Below, in pieces: positions 28,002 through 37,262 of a DNA stretch of 64,000 bases. The notes beneath the pieces were generated by a model. The model made no database searches and had not been told where the DNA came from. It saw only the letters and a list, made by a program, of their open reading frames with translations. A program made the translations under genes and the position numbers. Source of the stretch: Lachnospiraceae bacterium (lineage in GTDB: Bacteria; Bacillota; Clostridia; Lachnospirales; Lachnospiraceae); contig JAILOI010000037.1 in assembly GCA_024690885.1 (NCBI GenBank), forward strand, positions 1-64,000, in the 5' to 3' direction. Every line of letters begins with the position of its first letter. Position 1 is the first letter of the stretch.

Positions 28002-28661
28002 TTATGCTTCGGTTTCACTTGCTTTCTTTGCAGCTACCAGTTCTGACATACGGGAAATGTACTTTTCACAGGTCGCCTGGTCTTCTGCAGAAATCATGGT
28101 TTTCTGATAAGCGTCTAAACTGGAATATACCGTTTCAAGAGCAACCACCTTCTTGTAATTATCGTCGGTGTAGGTCATGGTCTTGTAATCCGGTAGCTCC
28201 TTAATCATTGCGCTTAAGGTATCTTTTAAGGTTAATGCGGTGTGATAGGTATCATCCAAAATCGTCTCCACTGCCGTGACATCATAAAGCTTGCCATCCA
28301 CTGAAATCTTGGTTCCGGAACTATCCGTCTTCACAAAATCCACATATCCCTCTGCGCCGCCGTTTTCTGCATTCATAATGACATACTTGCCGGATAAGGC
28401 ATTGGCGGAAATATTGGTAACATCGGACTGCAAGGTCTGCATGGTCTCTACCTGGGTAAAGGTTGCAAGTTCCTTCACGTACTCCGAATTATCCGTCGGC
28501 TCCATAGGATCCTGGTATTTCATCTCTGCAACCAACAGCTGCAAAAACATATCTTTGGTATCTTTGGAAGCCTTCTGAGCTTTCGTAGATTCCGTTGCGG
28601 TGTTGGTATTTTCTACCACCTTACCGTTTTGAATTTGCTGTACATATGTTGTTTCTGCCAT
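28002..28661 (-). CDS. flgD: Hook-capping protein FlgD
   Basis: 219 residues. The N-terminal FlgD motif MFLQLLVAEMKYQDPMEPTD and YVKELATFTQVETMQTLQSD is clear (about 37-80). The middle is a short beta domain (about 85-145). The C-terminal third is helical and unlike standard FlgD. FlgD caps the growing hook and scaffolds FlgE polymerisation. AAGGAG precedes the ATG; fliK is 15 bases upstream. Confidence 0.93.
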   Translation of the reverse strand: MAETTYVQQIQNGKVVENTNTATESTKAQKASKDTKDMFLQLLVAEMKYQDPMEPTDNSEYVKELATFTQVETMQTLQSDVTNISANALSGKYVIMNAENGGAEGYVDFVKTDSSGTKISVDGKLYDVTAVETILDDTYHTALTLKDTLSAMIKELPDYKTMTYTDDNYKKVVALETVYSSLDAYQKTMISAEDQATCEKYISRMSELVAAKKASETEA

Positions 28662-28676
28662 ATTTTACTCCTTAAT

Positions 28677-30203
28677 TTATGCCGTAAAATTAATGGAATT
28701 TCCGGCATCCTTCATCATACGAGCCACCAGTGTTTCCTCTTCACTCAGCGTATCTGCCAACTCATCCATCTGATTGAGATTGATGTTGCTGCGTCGTGTA
28801 CTTGCGAATGGCTTGGATTCTTCCGGTTGCTGTTGATTCGGTTGATTCTGGCCTTCCTCTAGGTTCCGTTCAAACTCATGGGTTCCAACGGAAACTTCAA
28901 CGGCTTCCACCTTAATGCCCTGCTGATTCAAGTTATCCTTCAATACAGACATCTGATATTCCATCGCCTGACGAACTGCTTCGTTCTGTAATGTGATGTG
29001 TGCAGTAACTTTGCCGTCATTCTCTGCAACATTTAAAATCATACGGCCCAAATTCTGAGGATTTAACTCCATCTCCATGGAAGTTACTTGCTGGCTAATG
29101 GTAACCTTGGCATTGTTTACAATCTGCTGAATAATATCTCTGGTATCAATACCGGAAGTATAAGTGGTACGTTCCACCGTAGCCTGAACTTGTTCTGCAG
29201 TTGCCGTAAAGGTTGGTCCAACAGGTGCTTCTGTTGATGGTGTGGTTGGTTGTGACGATGTGCTATGATGTTTGCCCATCATCTGGTCCCTGGCGGAATT
29301 GGTTTCATTTTGGGCGGTGTTTCCGGTTTCCTTCATCAGATTCTTCAATCCGCCTTCCACTTCGTCAGCCAAATCATTGGTTTCATCCACTTCCACATTG
29401 GATTCTTTTACCAATACCTTTGGTACCTCTGTTTCCTCGTCCATTGGAAAATCATGTAACAGCTCTTCCCCAGGTCCATCCATTGGCGCATCCTTTGGAG
29501 TTTGCATCTCCATTGCTACACCTTCTTGCGGCATTACCTCATGTCCTACCATCGGTTGTTCGTTACTTGGGATGTTCACAACGTCCTGTGAAATGTCATT
29601 GCCATCCATTGGTACAATCTCGCCGGTAAACATTTCTACATCCTTCAATGTTTCTATGGTCATCTGAGATGTTTCTACCATCTCTGCGCCCAAGCTTTGA
29701 ACTTGATCCAAGAGATTGGAAACCGTATCCGATACCAATAGTGATACATTGTCCTGAGAATTTAGTTCCGAAATCAGTTTTGTGAGATTTGCGGGATTCA
29801 AAAGATCCAGGTAGGTAAGCCCTAAGGTTTCCATTGCAGTTGCGATTTCCTCTTCCGTAACATCCAGAGATTCTTCCAACAGTTCATTGGTTTTCTGAGA
29901 AAACTCTTCAATGGCATCTTGTCCTGCGCTTACAGTCTCAGCGTTTAAATTCTTTGGGCCTTCTTCTGCGGCCTGCGGAATCTTCTTTGCTGCGTCCATT
30001 GGTTGTATTTGCTGTTGTGGAATCGTGATTTGCTGGGAATTATTGAGATCGCGATTGGATGTTCGAAAATCCGTAAAAGAAATGCTATGGAACATCAAAT
30101 CCTGGAAATTTCCCGATGATTGATCAGATTTCGCTGCGGATTGCACTTGTGTCTGGCCGAGATTCATTAGAACCGGAACATCTGACACATTTGCACTTGT
30201 CAT
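28677..30203 (-). CDS. fliK: Flagellar hook-length control protein FliK
   Basis: 508 residues. A long N-terminal ruler region is rich in Gln/Glu/Ser/Met (about 1-340, with tracts such as MDAAKKIPQAAEEGPKN). The conserved C-terminal Flg_hook domain (about 370-450) contains MELNPQNLGRMILNVAENDG and QAMEYQMSVLKDNL. It measures hook length and triggers the FlhB switch. The ATG at 30203 is chosen because AGGAGG lies 6 bases upstream; the open frame upstream has no such site. Confidence 0.9.
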   Translation of the reverse strand: MTSANVSDVPVLMNLGQTQVQSAAKSDQSSGNFQDLMFHSISFTDFRTSNRDLNNSQQITIPQQQIQPMDAAKKIPQAAEEGPKNLNAETVSAGQDAIEEFSQKTNELLEESLDVTEEEIATAMETLGLTYLDLLNPANLTKLISELNSQDNVSLLVSDTVSNLLDQVQSLGAEMVETSQMTIETLKDVEMFTGEIVPMDGNDISQDVVNIPSNEQPMVGHEVMPQEGVAMEMQTPKDAPMDGPGEELLHDFPMDEETEVPKVLVKESNVEVDETNDLADEVEGGLKNLMKETGNTAQNETNSARDQMMGKHHSTSSQPTTPSTEAPVGPTFTATAEQVQATVERTTYTSGIDTRDIIQQIVNNAKVTISQQVTSMEMELNPQNLGRMILNVAENDGKVTAHITLQNEAVRQAMEYQMSVLKDNLNQQGIKVEAVEVSVGTHEFERNLEEGQNQPNQQQPEESKPFASTRRSNINLNQMDELADTLSEEETLVARMMKDAGNSINFTA

Positions 30204-30268
30204 ATGTGTCCTCCTTTCTAAGATTTTTACCCGAAACATTGCCATCCGTAGCGATTGGGTTAAGATGT

Positions 30269-30290
30269 CTTCCTTGACCATACAAGGAAG
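30269..30290. repeat. Intercistronic hairpin before fliK
   Basis: Perfect 8-bp arms CTTCCTTG / CAAGGAAG with a 6-base loop, in the 100-base gap between the MotE-like gene and fliK. No U-tract follows on either strand, so it is not a typical terminator; it may affect mRNA stability. Confidence 0.45.
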
Positions 30291-30303
30291 TCTATAAGAA
30301 CAA

Positions 30304-31062
30304 TTAAGGCTCCATCAATTTCGTTAACGCAGCTGCGGTATCCACATCCATCTCTCCTAGGATTGCCGCTCTGGACTTGGTGTCCATGGCAAGCAGGATT
30401 TTGGAAACCAATTTCAGGTTATCCGTCATGGTGTTAAATATCTCAGCAGCATCTTTGGGATCCATGGTGGAATATGTCTTGGCATAGTCCTCAATTTGTG
30501 CATCCGCTTGAAGCTGACTGACCACTTGTTTGTATATCGCCTCTGCATTTTCCGGCTCTATACTCTCATAGTACTCCTTATATTCATTTATATCGGGCGC
30601 TTGGTCAGAAAAAACAACCTCTTTATAAAATTTTTCTTTGATTGCTTCAAATTCTTGTTCTTTTTGTTTGTACGTAGCAAGCTCTGCCGCCTGTGCTTCC
30701 AAATCAGCAATATGTGCAGAGTCCGAGCCGCTTTGTTCTTGCGCCGCCGCCAACTGGCCTTCTAATTCCTTGATACGAACCACCGCTTCATCCACGGTTG
30801 CATAATCATAGGCCGCATCTTCCTGGGCGTAAGTCTGAGCTTCCGGAAGGATTTTATTGATAATTGGCACATCCTTCAACCGAGGATAAAGTACAGTAGA
30901 ACCAATACCTCCCACATCCATCTTCACCAACAAGGCAAAAATCGCAGCCCAAACAACCAGAATCAGAAGAATGGCTACGATAATCATTCCAACGCCGCCT
31001 TCTGCTTCCTCTTCGGTGCCTTTTTCTTTTTTCTCTTCTACTTCTTTTGTTTCGTCTGCCAT
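30304..31062 (-). CDS. MotE/YlxF-like membrane protein with MgtE-N-type domain
   Basis: 252 residues: a charged cytoplasmic N-terminus, one transmembrane helix (about 24-46), a coiled coil (about 90-135) and a C-terminal helical domain. That domain (MDPKDAAEIFNTMTDNLKLV, MDTKSRAAILGEMD) resembles the MgtE N domain. This is the layout of B. subtilis YlxF and of MotE, a chaperone needed for stator or periplasmic motor ring assembly in epsilonproteobacteria. It sits between fliJ and fliK, exactly where ylxF lies. Confidence 0.75.
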   Translation of the reverse strand: MADETKEVEEKKEKGTEEEAEGGVGMIIVAILLILVVWAAIFALLVKMDVGGIGSTVLYPRLKDVPIINKILPEAQTYAQEDAAYDYATVDEAVVRIKELEGQLAAAQEQSGSDSAHIADLEAQAAELATYKQKEQEFEAIKEKFYKEVVFSDQAPDINEYKEYYESIEPENAEAIYKQVVSQLQADAQIEDYAKTYSTMDPKDAAEIFNTMTDNLKLVSKILLAMDTKSRAAILGEMDVDTAAALTKLMEP

Positions 31063-31083
31063 ATAAAACCACCTAATCAGTAC

Positions 31084-31533
31084 TTAATGTTTGTGTTCTG
31101 AGCCATAGGTAAAGCTTACCAGCTCATCAATTTCCTTATTCTCCTGTCGCGCCGCCTCTTCCTTAAATTCATCCAAGGCATGCTCTCGCAAGTTTTCATG
31201 TGTCTTACGGTCTTTCATTACTGCATCTAAACGCATACGGGCCATGTCTAACTCCTTCTGGGCCCGGCGAATCGCAAACATTTGATCACGAATCTTCACT
31301 TTGATGCTATCGATTGCCCGCTTGATTTGTTGAATCCGCTGCAAATCTATATTGCCACAAGAAGCTTCCTTCAGTTCGTTATCATATCCTGCACGGCGTA
31401 GCAATAACTCCTGAAGCTTGTCCTGTTCCTCATGAAGCTTGGCATTGGCAATACCGAAGGCCATCTTCTCCTGGGTTTCCATCTTCTGTTTGAGTTCCAA
31501 TATGTTTTGCATGCGATAGACAAACTTCGCCAT
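31084..31533 (-). CDS. fliJ: Flagellar export chaperone FliJ
   Basis: 149 residues, almost entirely coiled coil, starting MAKFVYRMQNILELKQKMET, typical of FliJ. It fits in the FliI hexamer and links it to FlhA. It follows fliI by 14 bases. The C-terminus ends in a His-rich GSEHKH. Confidence 0.9.
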   Translation of the reverse strand: MAKFVYRMQNILELKQKMETQEKMAFGIANAKLHEEQDKLQELLLRRAGYDNELKEASCGNIDLQRIQQIKRAIDSIKVKIRDQMFAIRRAQKELDMARMRLDAVMKDRKTHENLREHALDEFKEEAARQENKEIDELVSFTYGSEHKH

Positions 31534-31547
31534 AAGGCCCTCTCAAT

Positions 31548-32861
31548 CTAGGCTTCTTCCTCCGGGAAGATGGCATTTAAGGTTGCAAGTGCTTCCTCAA
31601 ATTCAACCTTCTCATCGGTTGCCTGCAACAAAAAGTCATTCACGGCATCGATTTTAGAAATTGCAAAATCAATGTTGCGATTGGATCCCATCTTGTAAGC
31701 ACCAATATTAATCAAATCCTCCGCTTCCGCATAGGTTGCCATAACATTCTTCATACGTCCCGCCAGCATCTTGTGTTCTCTGGAGGCTACTGCGCTCATA
31801 ACACGGGAGATGGAGGCCAACACGTCGATGGCCGGATAATGATTCTTCTGTGCCAACTTACGATTCAAGACGATATGACCATCCAAAATACTTCGGGCCG
31901 TATCTGTAATCGGCTCATTGAAATCATCACCGTCTACCAAAACCGTATACAAACCGGTGATAGAGCCCCGGTCGGAATTACCGGCACGCTCCAGCAACCG
32001 TGGCATGGTGGAATACACACTCGGTGGATATCCACGGGTAACCGGCGGTTCTCCGGACGCCAAACCAATTTCACGCTGTGCCATAGAAAAACGGGTTAAG
32101 GAGTCCATCATCAGAAGCACATCTTTGCCCTGGTCACGAAAATACTCCGCAATAGCCGTCGCGGACATGGCTGCCTTTTTACGAATTAACGCCGGCTTAT
32201 CCGATGTTGCCACAACAACAACAGAACGACGCATACCTTCTTCTCCCAAATCGTGTTCCACGAATTCTCGCACCTCACGACCACGCTCACCAATCAATGC
32301 AATGACATTGACCTGGGCCTTGGTATTGCGGGCAAACATACCCATAAGGGTACTCTTGCCAACACCGGATCCGGCAAAAATACCGATACGCTGTCCCTTG
32401 CCGACGGTAATCAGTCCATCCACTGCCTTCACGCCCAGTGGAAGCACTTCTGAGATAATCTCACGTGACATAGGATCCGGCGGATCTGCATCCACAGGAT
32501 AGATGGCATTCAACTCCAACTCCTCCTCGGTATCCGTCGGGCGGCCCAAACCGTCCACCGTATGTCCAAGCAAGGCATCTCCAACCGGTATACTTAAGGG
32601 GTGACCGGTATTTCGTACCAGGCAACCGATGCCCACACCTTCCACAGTTTCGTAAGGCATCAGCTGTAATCGCTTGTCCAAAAAGCCAACGACCTCTGCC
32701 TTCACCACGGTGTGATCGTCCACGATAATCTCACACAAATCATTGAGTTTCGCATCCGGGCCTACAGATTCAATGGTTAAGCCGACCACCTTGGTAACTT
32801 TCCCCAGGTGATTAAAATATGAATTATTTAATGTCGATAAATATTTTCGTCGGTCAATCAC
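31548..32861 (-). CDS. fliI: Flagellum-specific ATPase FliI
   Basis: 437 residues, the normal family length. Walker A is in IGIFAGSGVGKSTLMGMFAR (about 165-184), Walker B in DVLLMMDSLTRFSMAQRE, and the conserved PPVTRGYPPSVYSTMPRLLE loop follows. It drives type III export with FliH and FliJ. The start is GTG at 32861 with GGGG upstream; no closer ATG fits the alignment. Confidence 0.96.
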   Translation of the reverse strand: MIDRRKYLSTLNNSYFNHLGKVTKVVGLTIESVGPDAKLNDLCEIIVDDHTVVKAEVVGFLDKRLQLMPYETVEGVGIGCLVRNTGHPLSIPVGDALLGHTVDGLGRPTDTEEELELNAIYPVDADPPDPMSREIISEVLPLGVKAVDGLITVGKGQRIGIFAGSGVGKSTLMGMFARNTKAQVNVIALIGERGREVREFVEHDLGEEGMRRSVVVVATSDKPALIRKKAAMSATAIAEYFRDQGKDVLLMMDSLTRFSMAQREIGLASGEPPVTRGYPPSVYSTMPRLLERAGNSDRGSITGLYTVLVDGDDFNEPITDTARSILDGHIVLNRKLAQKNHYPAIDVLASISRVMSAVASREHKMLAGRMKNVMATYAEAEDLINIGAYKMGSNRNIDFAISKIDAVNDFLLQATDEKVEFEEALATLNAIFPEEEA

Positions 32862-32900
32862 ACCCGTACCCCTTCAATAAACAAAAAGGATTAAAAATCC

Positions 32901-33830
32901 TTACATGCTTAAAGATTTCAAATCCTTTACTAAATTATCGAGCTCAACATCCAAGCTACAATCAAATACACCACCGTCCGTTTCAATCAAACACTGATGT
33001 ACTTCCAATACCGGATCACGAATAATATCCAGCTGCAAGTCAACGCCAACCTTCTCTTGCAATTGCGATTTGTACTGATTCAAAAAGTCAAAATTCTCAT
33101 CGTTGACTTTAATCAAAAACTCACGGCTATTCTCAATATTCACCAATGCGTTATCAATCAAGTGTAAAAGCAAATCCTTCTTGTTGCCAAACTGAATCAG
33201 GAAAAAACGTTCCATCACTTCGGCAATAACTTCTACCAATTCGCCTTCCATGCCACGTTCCTTCTCCGCAAATTCTTCATACATACGACGACGTTCCACT
33301 TCCAGTTCGTCCTTCTTGTCGTTGTATTCATTCATTGCCTGGGAAAGGCCTTCCTGATAGCCCTGTTTCTTGCCTTCCTCTTCATAATGGCTTTTCAGCG
33401 CTTCCGCCTGGGTTTGGGCTTCTGCGATGATTGCATCTGCCGTATCCCTTGCATCCGCAAGAAGCTCATCAGCCTGCGCCTGAATTGCCTCCATATCTAC
33501 GATAGCTTCTTCTGCCTCTTCTTCCGCTTCTTCCACCTGATTAATGACCGGATTGCCCTCATCATCAATCACAACCAGTGGCGTACCATCCTCATCCAGA
33601 GGAAGCAAAATACGTCCCTCTTCATCAGATGGAAAAATCGTATTTCCCTCTTCGTCCACTTCAATGGCCGCAAAAAAATCATCAATTTTCTGCTGGCGAA
33701 ATCCATCCTTCTGCTTGATGATTTTCTGCTGGAATTCCTGTATTCTCGCCTGGATTTTCTCGTTGTAATCCAAACTTACTTTGTGATCCTCATCATCCGG
33801 GACTATCTGACCCTTGTACACCTTATACAA
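32901..33830 (-). CDS. fliH: Flagellar assembly protein FliH with acidic decapeptide repeats
   Basis: 309 residues. The C-terminal part (about 160-309) is FliH-like (VEAEV-type coiled coil, then MERFFLIQFGNKKDLLLHLI and SREFLIKVNDENFDFLNQYK). FliH regulates the FliI ATPase. Residues 59-98 are four tandem ten-residue repeats of the pattern D-[ED]-[ED]-G-x6, not part of ordinary FliH. An Ala/Glu-rich coiled coil follows. The ATG overlaps fliG by 8 bases. The call rests on the C-terminal domain and on its place between fliG and fliI. Confidence 0.9.
   Translation of the reverse strand: MYKVYKGQIVPDDEDHKVSLDYNEKIQARIQEFQQKIIKQKDGFRQQKIDDFFAAIEVDEEGNTIFPSDEEGRILLPLDEDGTPLVVIDDEGNPVINQVEEAEEEAEEAIVDMEAIQAQADELLADARDTADAIIAEAQTQAEALKSHYEEEGKKQGYQEGLSQAMNEYNDKKDELEVERRRMYEEFAEKERGMEGELVEVIAEVMERFFLIQFGNKKDLLLHLIDNALVNIENSREFLIKVNDENFDFLNQYKSQLQEKVGVDLQLDIIRDPVLEVHQCLIETDGGVFDCSLDVELDNLVKDLKSLSM
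33537..33656 (-). repeat. Four tandem decapeptide-coding repeats in fliH
   Basis: FliH residues 59-98 read as DEEGNTIFPS, DEEGRILLPL, DEDGTPLVVI and DDEGNPVINQ, an exact 10-residue (30-base) period. The nucleotide sequences have diverged, so the repeat is visible mainly at protein level, which suggests it has been kept by selection. Confidence 0.75.
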
Positions 33831-34833
33831 TTAAGTCGTCACCTCCACCTCTGGAAATCACAATCTCGGAAGCATCCTCTAACTTACGGATAACACCAAC
33901 AATCTTCTGCTGTGCTTCCTCTACATCCTTCATTCGAACCGGACCCATGTAATCCATGTCTTCCTTGATCATAGCTGCAAGACGGGAGGACAGGTTCTTG
34001 AAGATAACATTCTGAACTTCTTCGTTCGCACCCTTCAGTGCAACACCAAGGTCGGAGTTTTCCACATCACGCAACACACGCTGAATGGAACGATCGTCCA
34101 AAAGCAAGATATCCTCGAAGACGAACATCTTCTTGCGGATTTCTTCGGACAATTCCGGTTCTTCGATTTCCAAGGTCTCCATGATACGCTTCTCGGTACC
34201 ACGGTCTACCGCATTCAAAATAGCAACCACCGCATCGACACCACCGGCAATAGTGAAATCCTGATTGATCAAGGAAGATAACTTACGCTCCAATACACGT
34301 TCTACTTCCTTGATAACTTCCGGCGACGTACGGTCCATCAACGCAATACGTTTTGCAACATCCGCCTGTTTTTCCGGAGGAAGTGCTCCCAAAATCATGG
34401 ATGCCTGTGCCGCCGGTAGATAAGATAGAATCATCGCAATGGTCTGTGGATGTTCATCCTGGATGAAGTTTAACACCTGGGAAGGCTCCGTCTTACGAAT
34501 AAACTCAAACGGACGAACCTGTAAGGAAGCGGTCAACTTGGTAATGACGCGCTGTGCCTCATCCGAACCAAGCGCCGTCTCCAACAATTCCTTGGCATAT
34601 CCAATACCACCTTCGGCGATATACTGCTGTGCCAAACAAACCTGGTAGAATTCGTTGATAACGTCTTCCTTCACCTGAGGCGAGATGCTTCGGGTATTGG
34701 CAATCTCCAAGGTAAGTTCTTCAATTTCTTCTTCCTTCAGATGCTTAAAAATATCCGCAGACTTCTCCGGACCTAATGTAATCAGCAGGATTGCCGCTTT
34801 TTGCACACCTGTTAATTCATCAATTTCTGCCAT
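33823..34833 (-). CDS. fliG: Flagellar motor switch protein FliG
   Basis: 336 residues, normal length. N-terminal FliF-binding domain (LTGVQKAAILLITLGPEKSA), middle EHPQTIAMILSYLPAAQASM domain, and C-terminal torque domain with the charged helix (FVFEDILLLDDRSIQRVLRD). It couples stator to rotor. The GGGAGG ribosome site lies in the last codons of fliF. It overlaps fliH by 8 bases. Confidence 0.96.
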   Translation of the reverse strand: MAEIDELTGVQKAAILLITLGPEKSADIFKHLKEEEIEELTLEIANTRSISPQVKEDVINEFYQVCLAQQYIAEGGIGYAKELLETALGSDEAQRVITKLTASLQVRPFEFIRKTEPSQVLNFIQDEHPQTIAMILSYLPAAQASMILGALPPEKQADVAKRIALMDRTSPEVIKEVERVLERKLSSLINQDFTIAGGVDAVVAILNAVDRGTEKRIMETLEIEEPELSEEIRKKMFVFEDILLLDDRSIQRVLRDVENSDLGVALKGANEEVQNVIFKNLSSRLAAMIKEDMDYMGPVRMKDVEEAQQKIVGVIRKLEDASEIVISRGGGDDLIV

Positions 34834-34834
34834 G

Positions 34835-36442
34835 TCAACCTCCCCAGTCCTCGTTTAACCAGTTGCGCAATAATGCTGCCACGGCCTCCGGATTCTCATC
34901 AACAAATTTCTCAATGAGGATTCTGGTTTCGGATTTCTCACTAAAGCCAATATCCTCCAAATTCTCCTGCTCCTGTTCCTGCAGAAGATCTTCCACGGAA
35001 ATTTCTTCCGCAACTTCTTCCTCTCGCTCCACACGCAAGGAACGGAATACCACAAATCCAAGCATTGCAAGAATCAGTACTGCAATGACAATCTGTAAGA
35101 TATCCATCAAATCCGGGCCGCCCTCGGAATATTGGAACATCGGCTGTTCATACGCAATCACCGAGATATTGGCAACCGGAATACTGGTGGCATTGGAAAT
35201 GGCATTGATGATATCCTCATCCACCTCCGTACGCACCTGATTCTTATTCTGTTCTACAAATTGATCAAAGGTCATATCATCGAGGGTTCCGTTTGCTTTC
35301 AAGGTATCCTCGTTGTAAACCACATAGTTGTAAGCCACTACGGAAATGGAAGAGGTATCATATTTCACATCTCCCACCGCATTTTGTGTCTGCGTAATGG
35401 TTTCATTCGGCAGATAATCCCAAACTTCATCACTGGTATGGGATTCACTGTTTGCAGAATCTTCTATCACATAGGTGGTATCATCATTGGAATCCGTACC
35501 CGGTGTTCCGGCCACTCCATTGGTACTATCCGTGGTAGACTTGGAATAGCTATCCAGGTAGCCTTCCTCACGGCCCTCGGCAACATCATACTCATATCTG
35601 GTTTTCTTCTCATCAGAGAAATCCATATCTAAGTTTGCTTCTACACGTACATTGTCGTACAAGGTAGAACCGTCATTGCTTCCGGCCAGGATGGTTTTAA
35701 TCTTCTGGGCTGCAATTCGCTCCGCTTCCCGTTTCACTGCCTGATTGGAAGATGCAATACCGGCAGCGGTAGCTTCATCTCCACCGGAGAAAAGTACATT
35801 GCCTTCACTATCAATAATGGTAATATTCTCCGTGGTTTTGTTACCCATACCGGTGGCAATCATATGCGCCATGCCATTGGCCTGGTCGGTGGTAATCGCA
35901 CCACCCAATTCCAGCTTGACGCTGGCATAGGAATCTTCTTTCTGGGAAATCAGGGTACCATCATATTCCGGAATGGATAATACCACTTCTGCAGAGTTGA
36001 CCTGCTCCATGGATTCCAGAATGTCTTCGTACTGATTTTCCAAATATACCTGATATTTCTTCTGCTTATCAGCTTCTGTGGCGCTCAGGCCACCATCTAA
36101 GGCATCGCTGATGGTAAATCCCGCAGATGGGATATCATTCGAGCCTAGTAAAATAACTGCCTGTGCCTTATCTTCTTCGTGAATGGAATACGTCAATCCA
36201 TCGCTGGAGACTTGATACGTAATGTTCTCACCTTCCAAAAGTCCCTGAATGGTTTTGGATTGGGTTGCATTCTCAGCAACCGCAATGGTGATCCAGGTAG
36301 GACGGGTTACCACGTAACCCAAAATAGACAGTGCCACTACAACCACTGCAGCTGCACTGATGATAAGCGCCTGTTGGCGTCGATTAAATTGTTTCCACCA
36401 TGTAAGAATCCGATTTAAAATTCTTTGGATTTGTTCTGGCAT
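34835..36442 (-). CDS. fliF: Flagellar MS-ring protein FliF
   Basis: 535 residues: first transmembrane helix (about 24-46) and ring-building motifs (RPTWITIAVAENATQSKTIQ, YQVYLENQYEDILESMEQVN). A long extracellular-side segment rich in Ser/Thr/Asp (about 285-345), the second transmembrane helix (about 440-460) and the C-terminal FliG-binding tail (VDENPEAVAALLRNWLNED) complete it. It is the platform on which the motor is built. Confidence 0.96.
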   Translation of the reverse strand: MPEQIQRILNRILTWWKQFNRRQQALIISAAAVVVVALSILGYVVTRPTWITIAVAENATQSKTIQGLLEGENITYQVSSDGLTYSIHEEDKAQAVILLGSNDIPSAGFTISDALDGGLSATEADKQKKYQVYLENQYEDILESMEQVNSAEVVLSIPEYDGTLISQKEDSYASVKLELGGAITTDQANGMAHMIATGMGNKTTENITIIDSEGNVLFSGGDEATAAGIASSNQAVKREAERIAAQKIKTILAGSNDGSTLYDNVRVEANLDMDFSDEKKTRYEYDVAEGREEGYLDSYSKSTTDSTNGVAGTPGTDSNDDTTYVIEDSANSESHTSDEVWDYLPNETITQTQNAVGDVKYDTSSISVVAYNYVVYNEDTLKANGTLDDMTFDQFVEQNKNQVRTEVDEDIINAISNATSIPVANISVIAYEQPMFQYSEGGPDLMDILQIVIAVLILAMLGFVVFRSLRVEREEEVAEEISVEDLLQEQEQENLEDIGFSEKSETRILIEKFVDENPEAVAALLRNWLNEDWGG

Positions 36443-36475
36443 TCCTTTACCCCTTAATCATTTGTATCCCTACGA

Positions 36476-36781
36476 TTAAATCTGCATGTTCATAATCGTC
36501 TGATAGCTTTGTAAGAAACGATCACGGACCGCTACCGTATAATTTAACGCCACCTGGGCCTTCCGCTCGGCAATCATCAAGTCATGGGTATTGTCAGCAA
36601 GACCAAGCGCAAACTTCATCTCTTCAATCTGTGCCGTATTCTGTAAGTCATTGGTTTCTTTCACCATATTCTTGGCGGCATCCAACACTTGTCCGAAGCT
36701 ACGATCTTCGGAAACCACCGGTGTGCGTTTCTCGGTCACCGGCGTCTTGGTATATTGCGCTAATACGCCTGTTACATCCAT
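36476..36781 (-). CDS. fliE: Flagellar hook-basal body protein FliE
   Basis: 101 residues with SFGQVLDAAKNMVKETNDLQ and VALNYTVAVRDRFLQSYQTI, the FliE pattern. It joins the MS-ring to the rod. It sits in the usual order flgB-flgC-fliE-fliF with short gaps. Confidence 0.95.
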   Translation of the reverse strand: MDVTGVLAQYTKTPVTEKRTPVVSEDRSFGQVLDAAKNMVKETNDLQNTAQIEEMKFALGLADNTHDLMIAERKAQVALNYTVAVRDRFLQSYQTIMNMQI

Positions 36782-36798
36782 AATCTAACTCCTATCTA

Positions 36799-37242
36799 TC
36801 AACCCTGTCCGATGGAAATTCCCTGTTGAGCCATAGATTTTACGGCATCAAAGGCAGTCACATTGGCCTGATATGCACGTGAAGAATCAATCAGGTTGGT
36901 CATCTCCGTTACCGTATTCACGTTCGGGTAGGTCACATAGCCATTCTCATCCGCATCCGGATGGGATGGGTCATATTCCATAATCATATCGGTTTCATAA
37001 TCTTCCGTAACGGAAATAACCTTCACGCCGTTGCCCTTAAAGGAAGATGCATAATTTAACGTCTGGGCAAAGCTTGGATTCAAGGGTTTCTCTGCAAAGG
37101 TCACAATCTTGCGACGATATGCACCGCCCTCCTCCGTACGCGTTGTATTTACATTGGCAATATTCTCTGCAATGGTATCCATACGAAACCGCTGCGCGGT
37201 CATACCGGATCCACAGATATCAAACGATTGAAATAATCCCAT
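36799..37242 (-). CDS. flgC: Flagellar basal-body rod protein FlgC
   Basis: 147 residues. The N-terminal axial helix includes GSGMTAQRFRMDTIAENIAN, the middle has YVTYPNVNTVTEMTNLIDSS and the end has RAYQANVTAFDAVKSMAQQG. It is a proximal rod subunit exported by the type III apparatus. Confidence 0.96.
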   Translation of the reverse strand: MGLFQSFDICGSGMTAQRFRMDTIAENIANVNTTRTEEGGAYRRKIVTFAEKPLNPSFAQTLNYASSFKGNGVKVISVTEDYETDMIMEYDPSHPDADENGYVTYPNVNTVTEMTNLIDSSRAYQANVTAFDAVKSMAQQGISIGQG

Positions 37243-37262
37243 ACAAACTTACCTCCGCTTCA

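Noticed and set aside
31918-32502. A 194-codon plus-strand frame opposite fliI
   Set aside because: Antisense of a conserved ATPase gene; no start signals.
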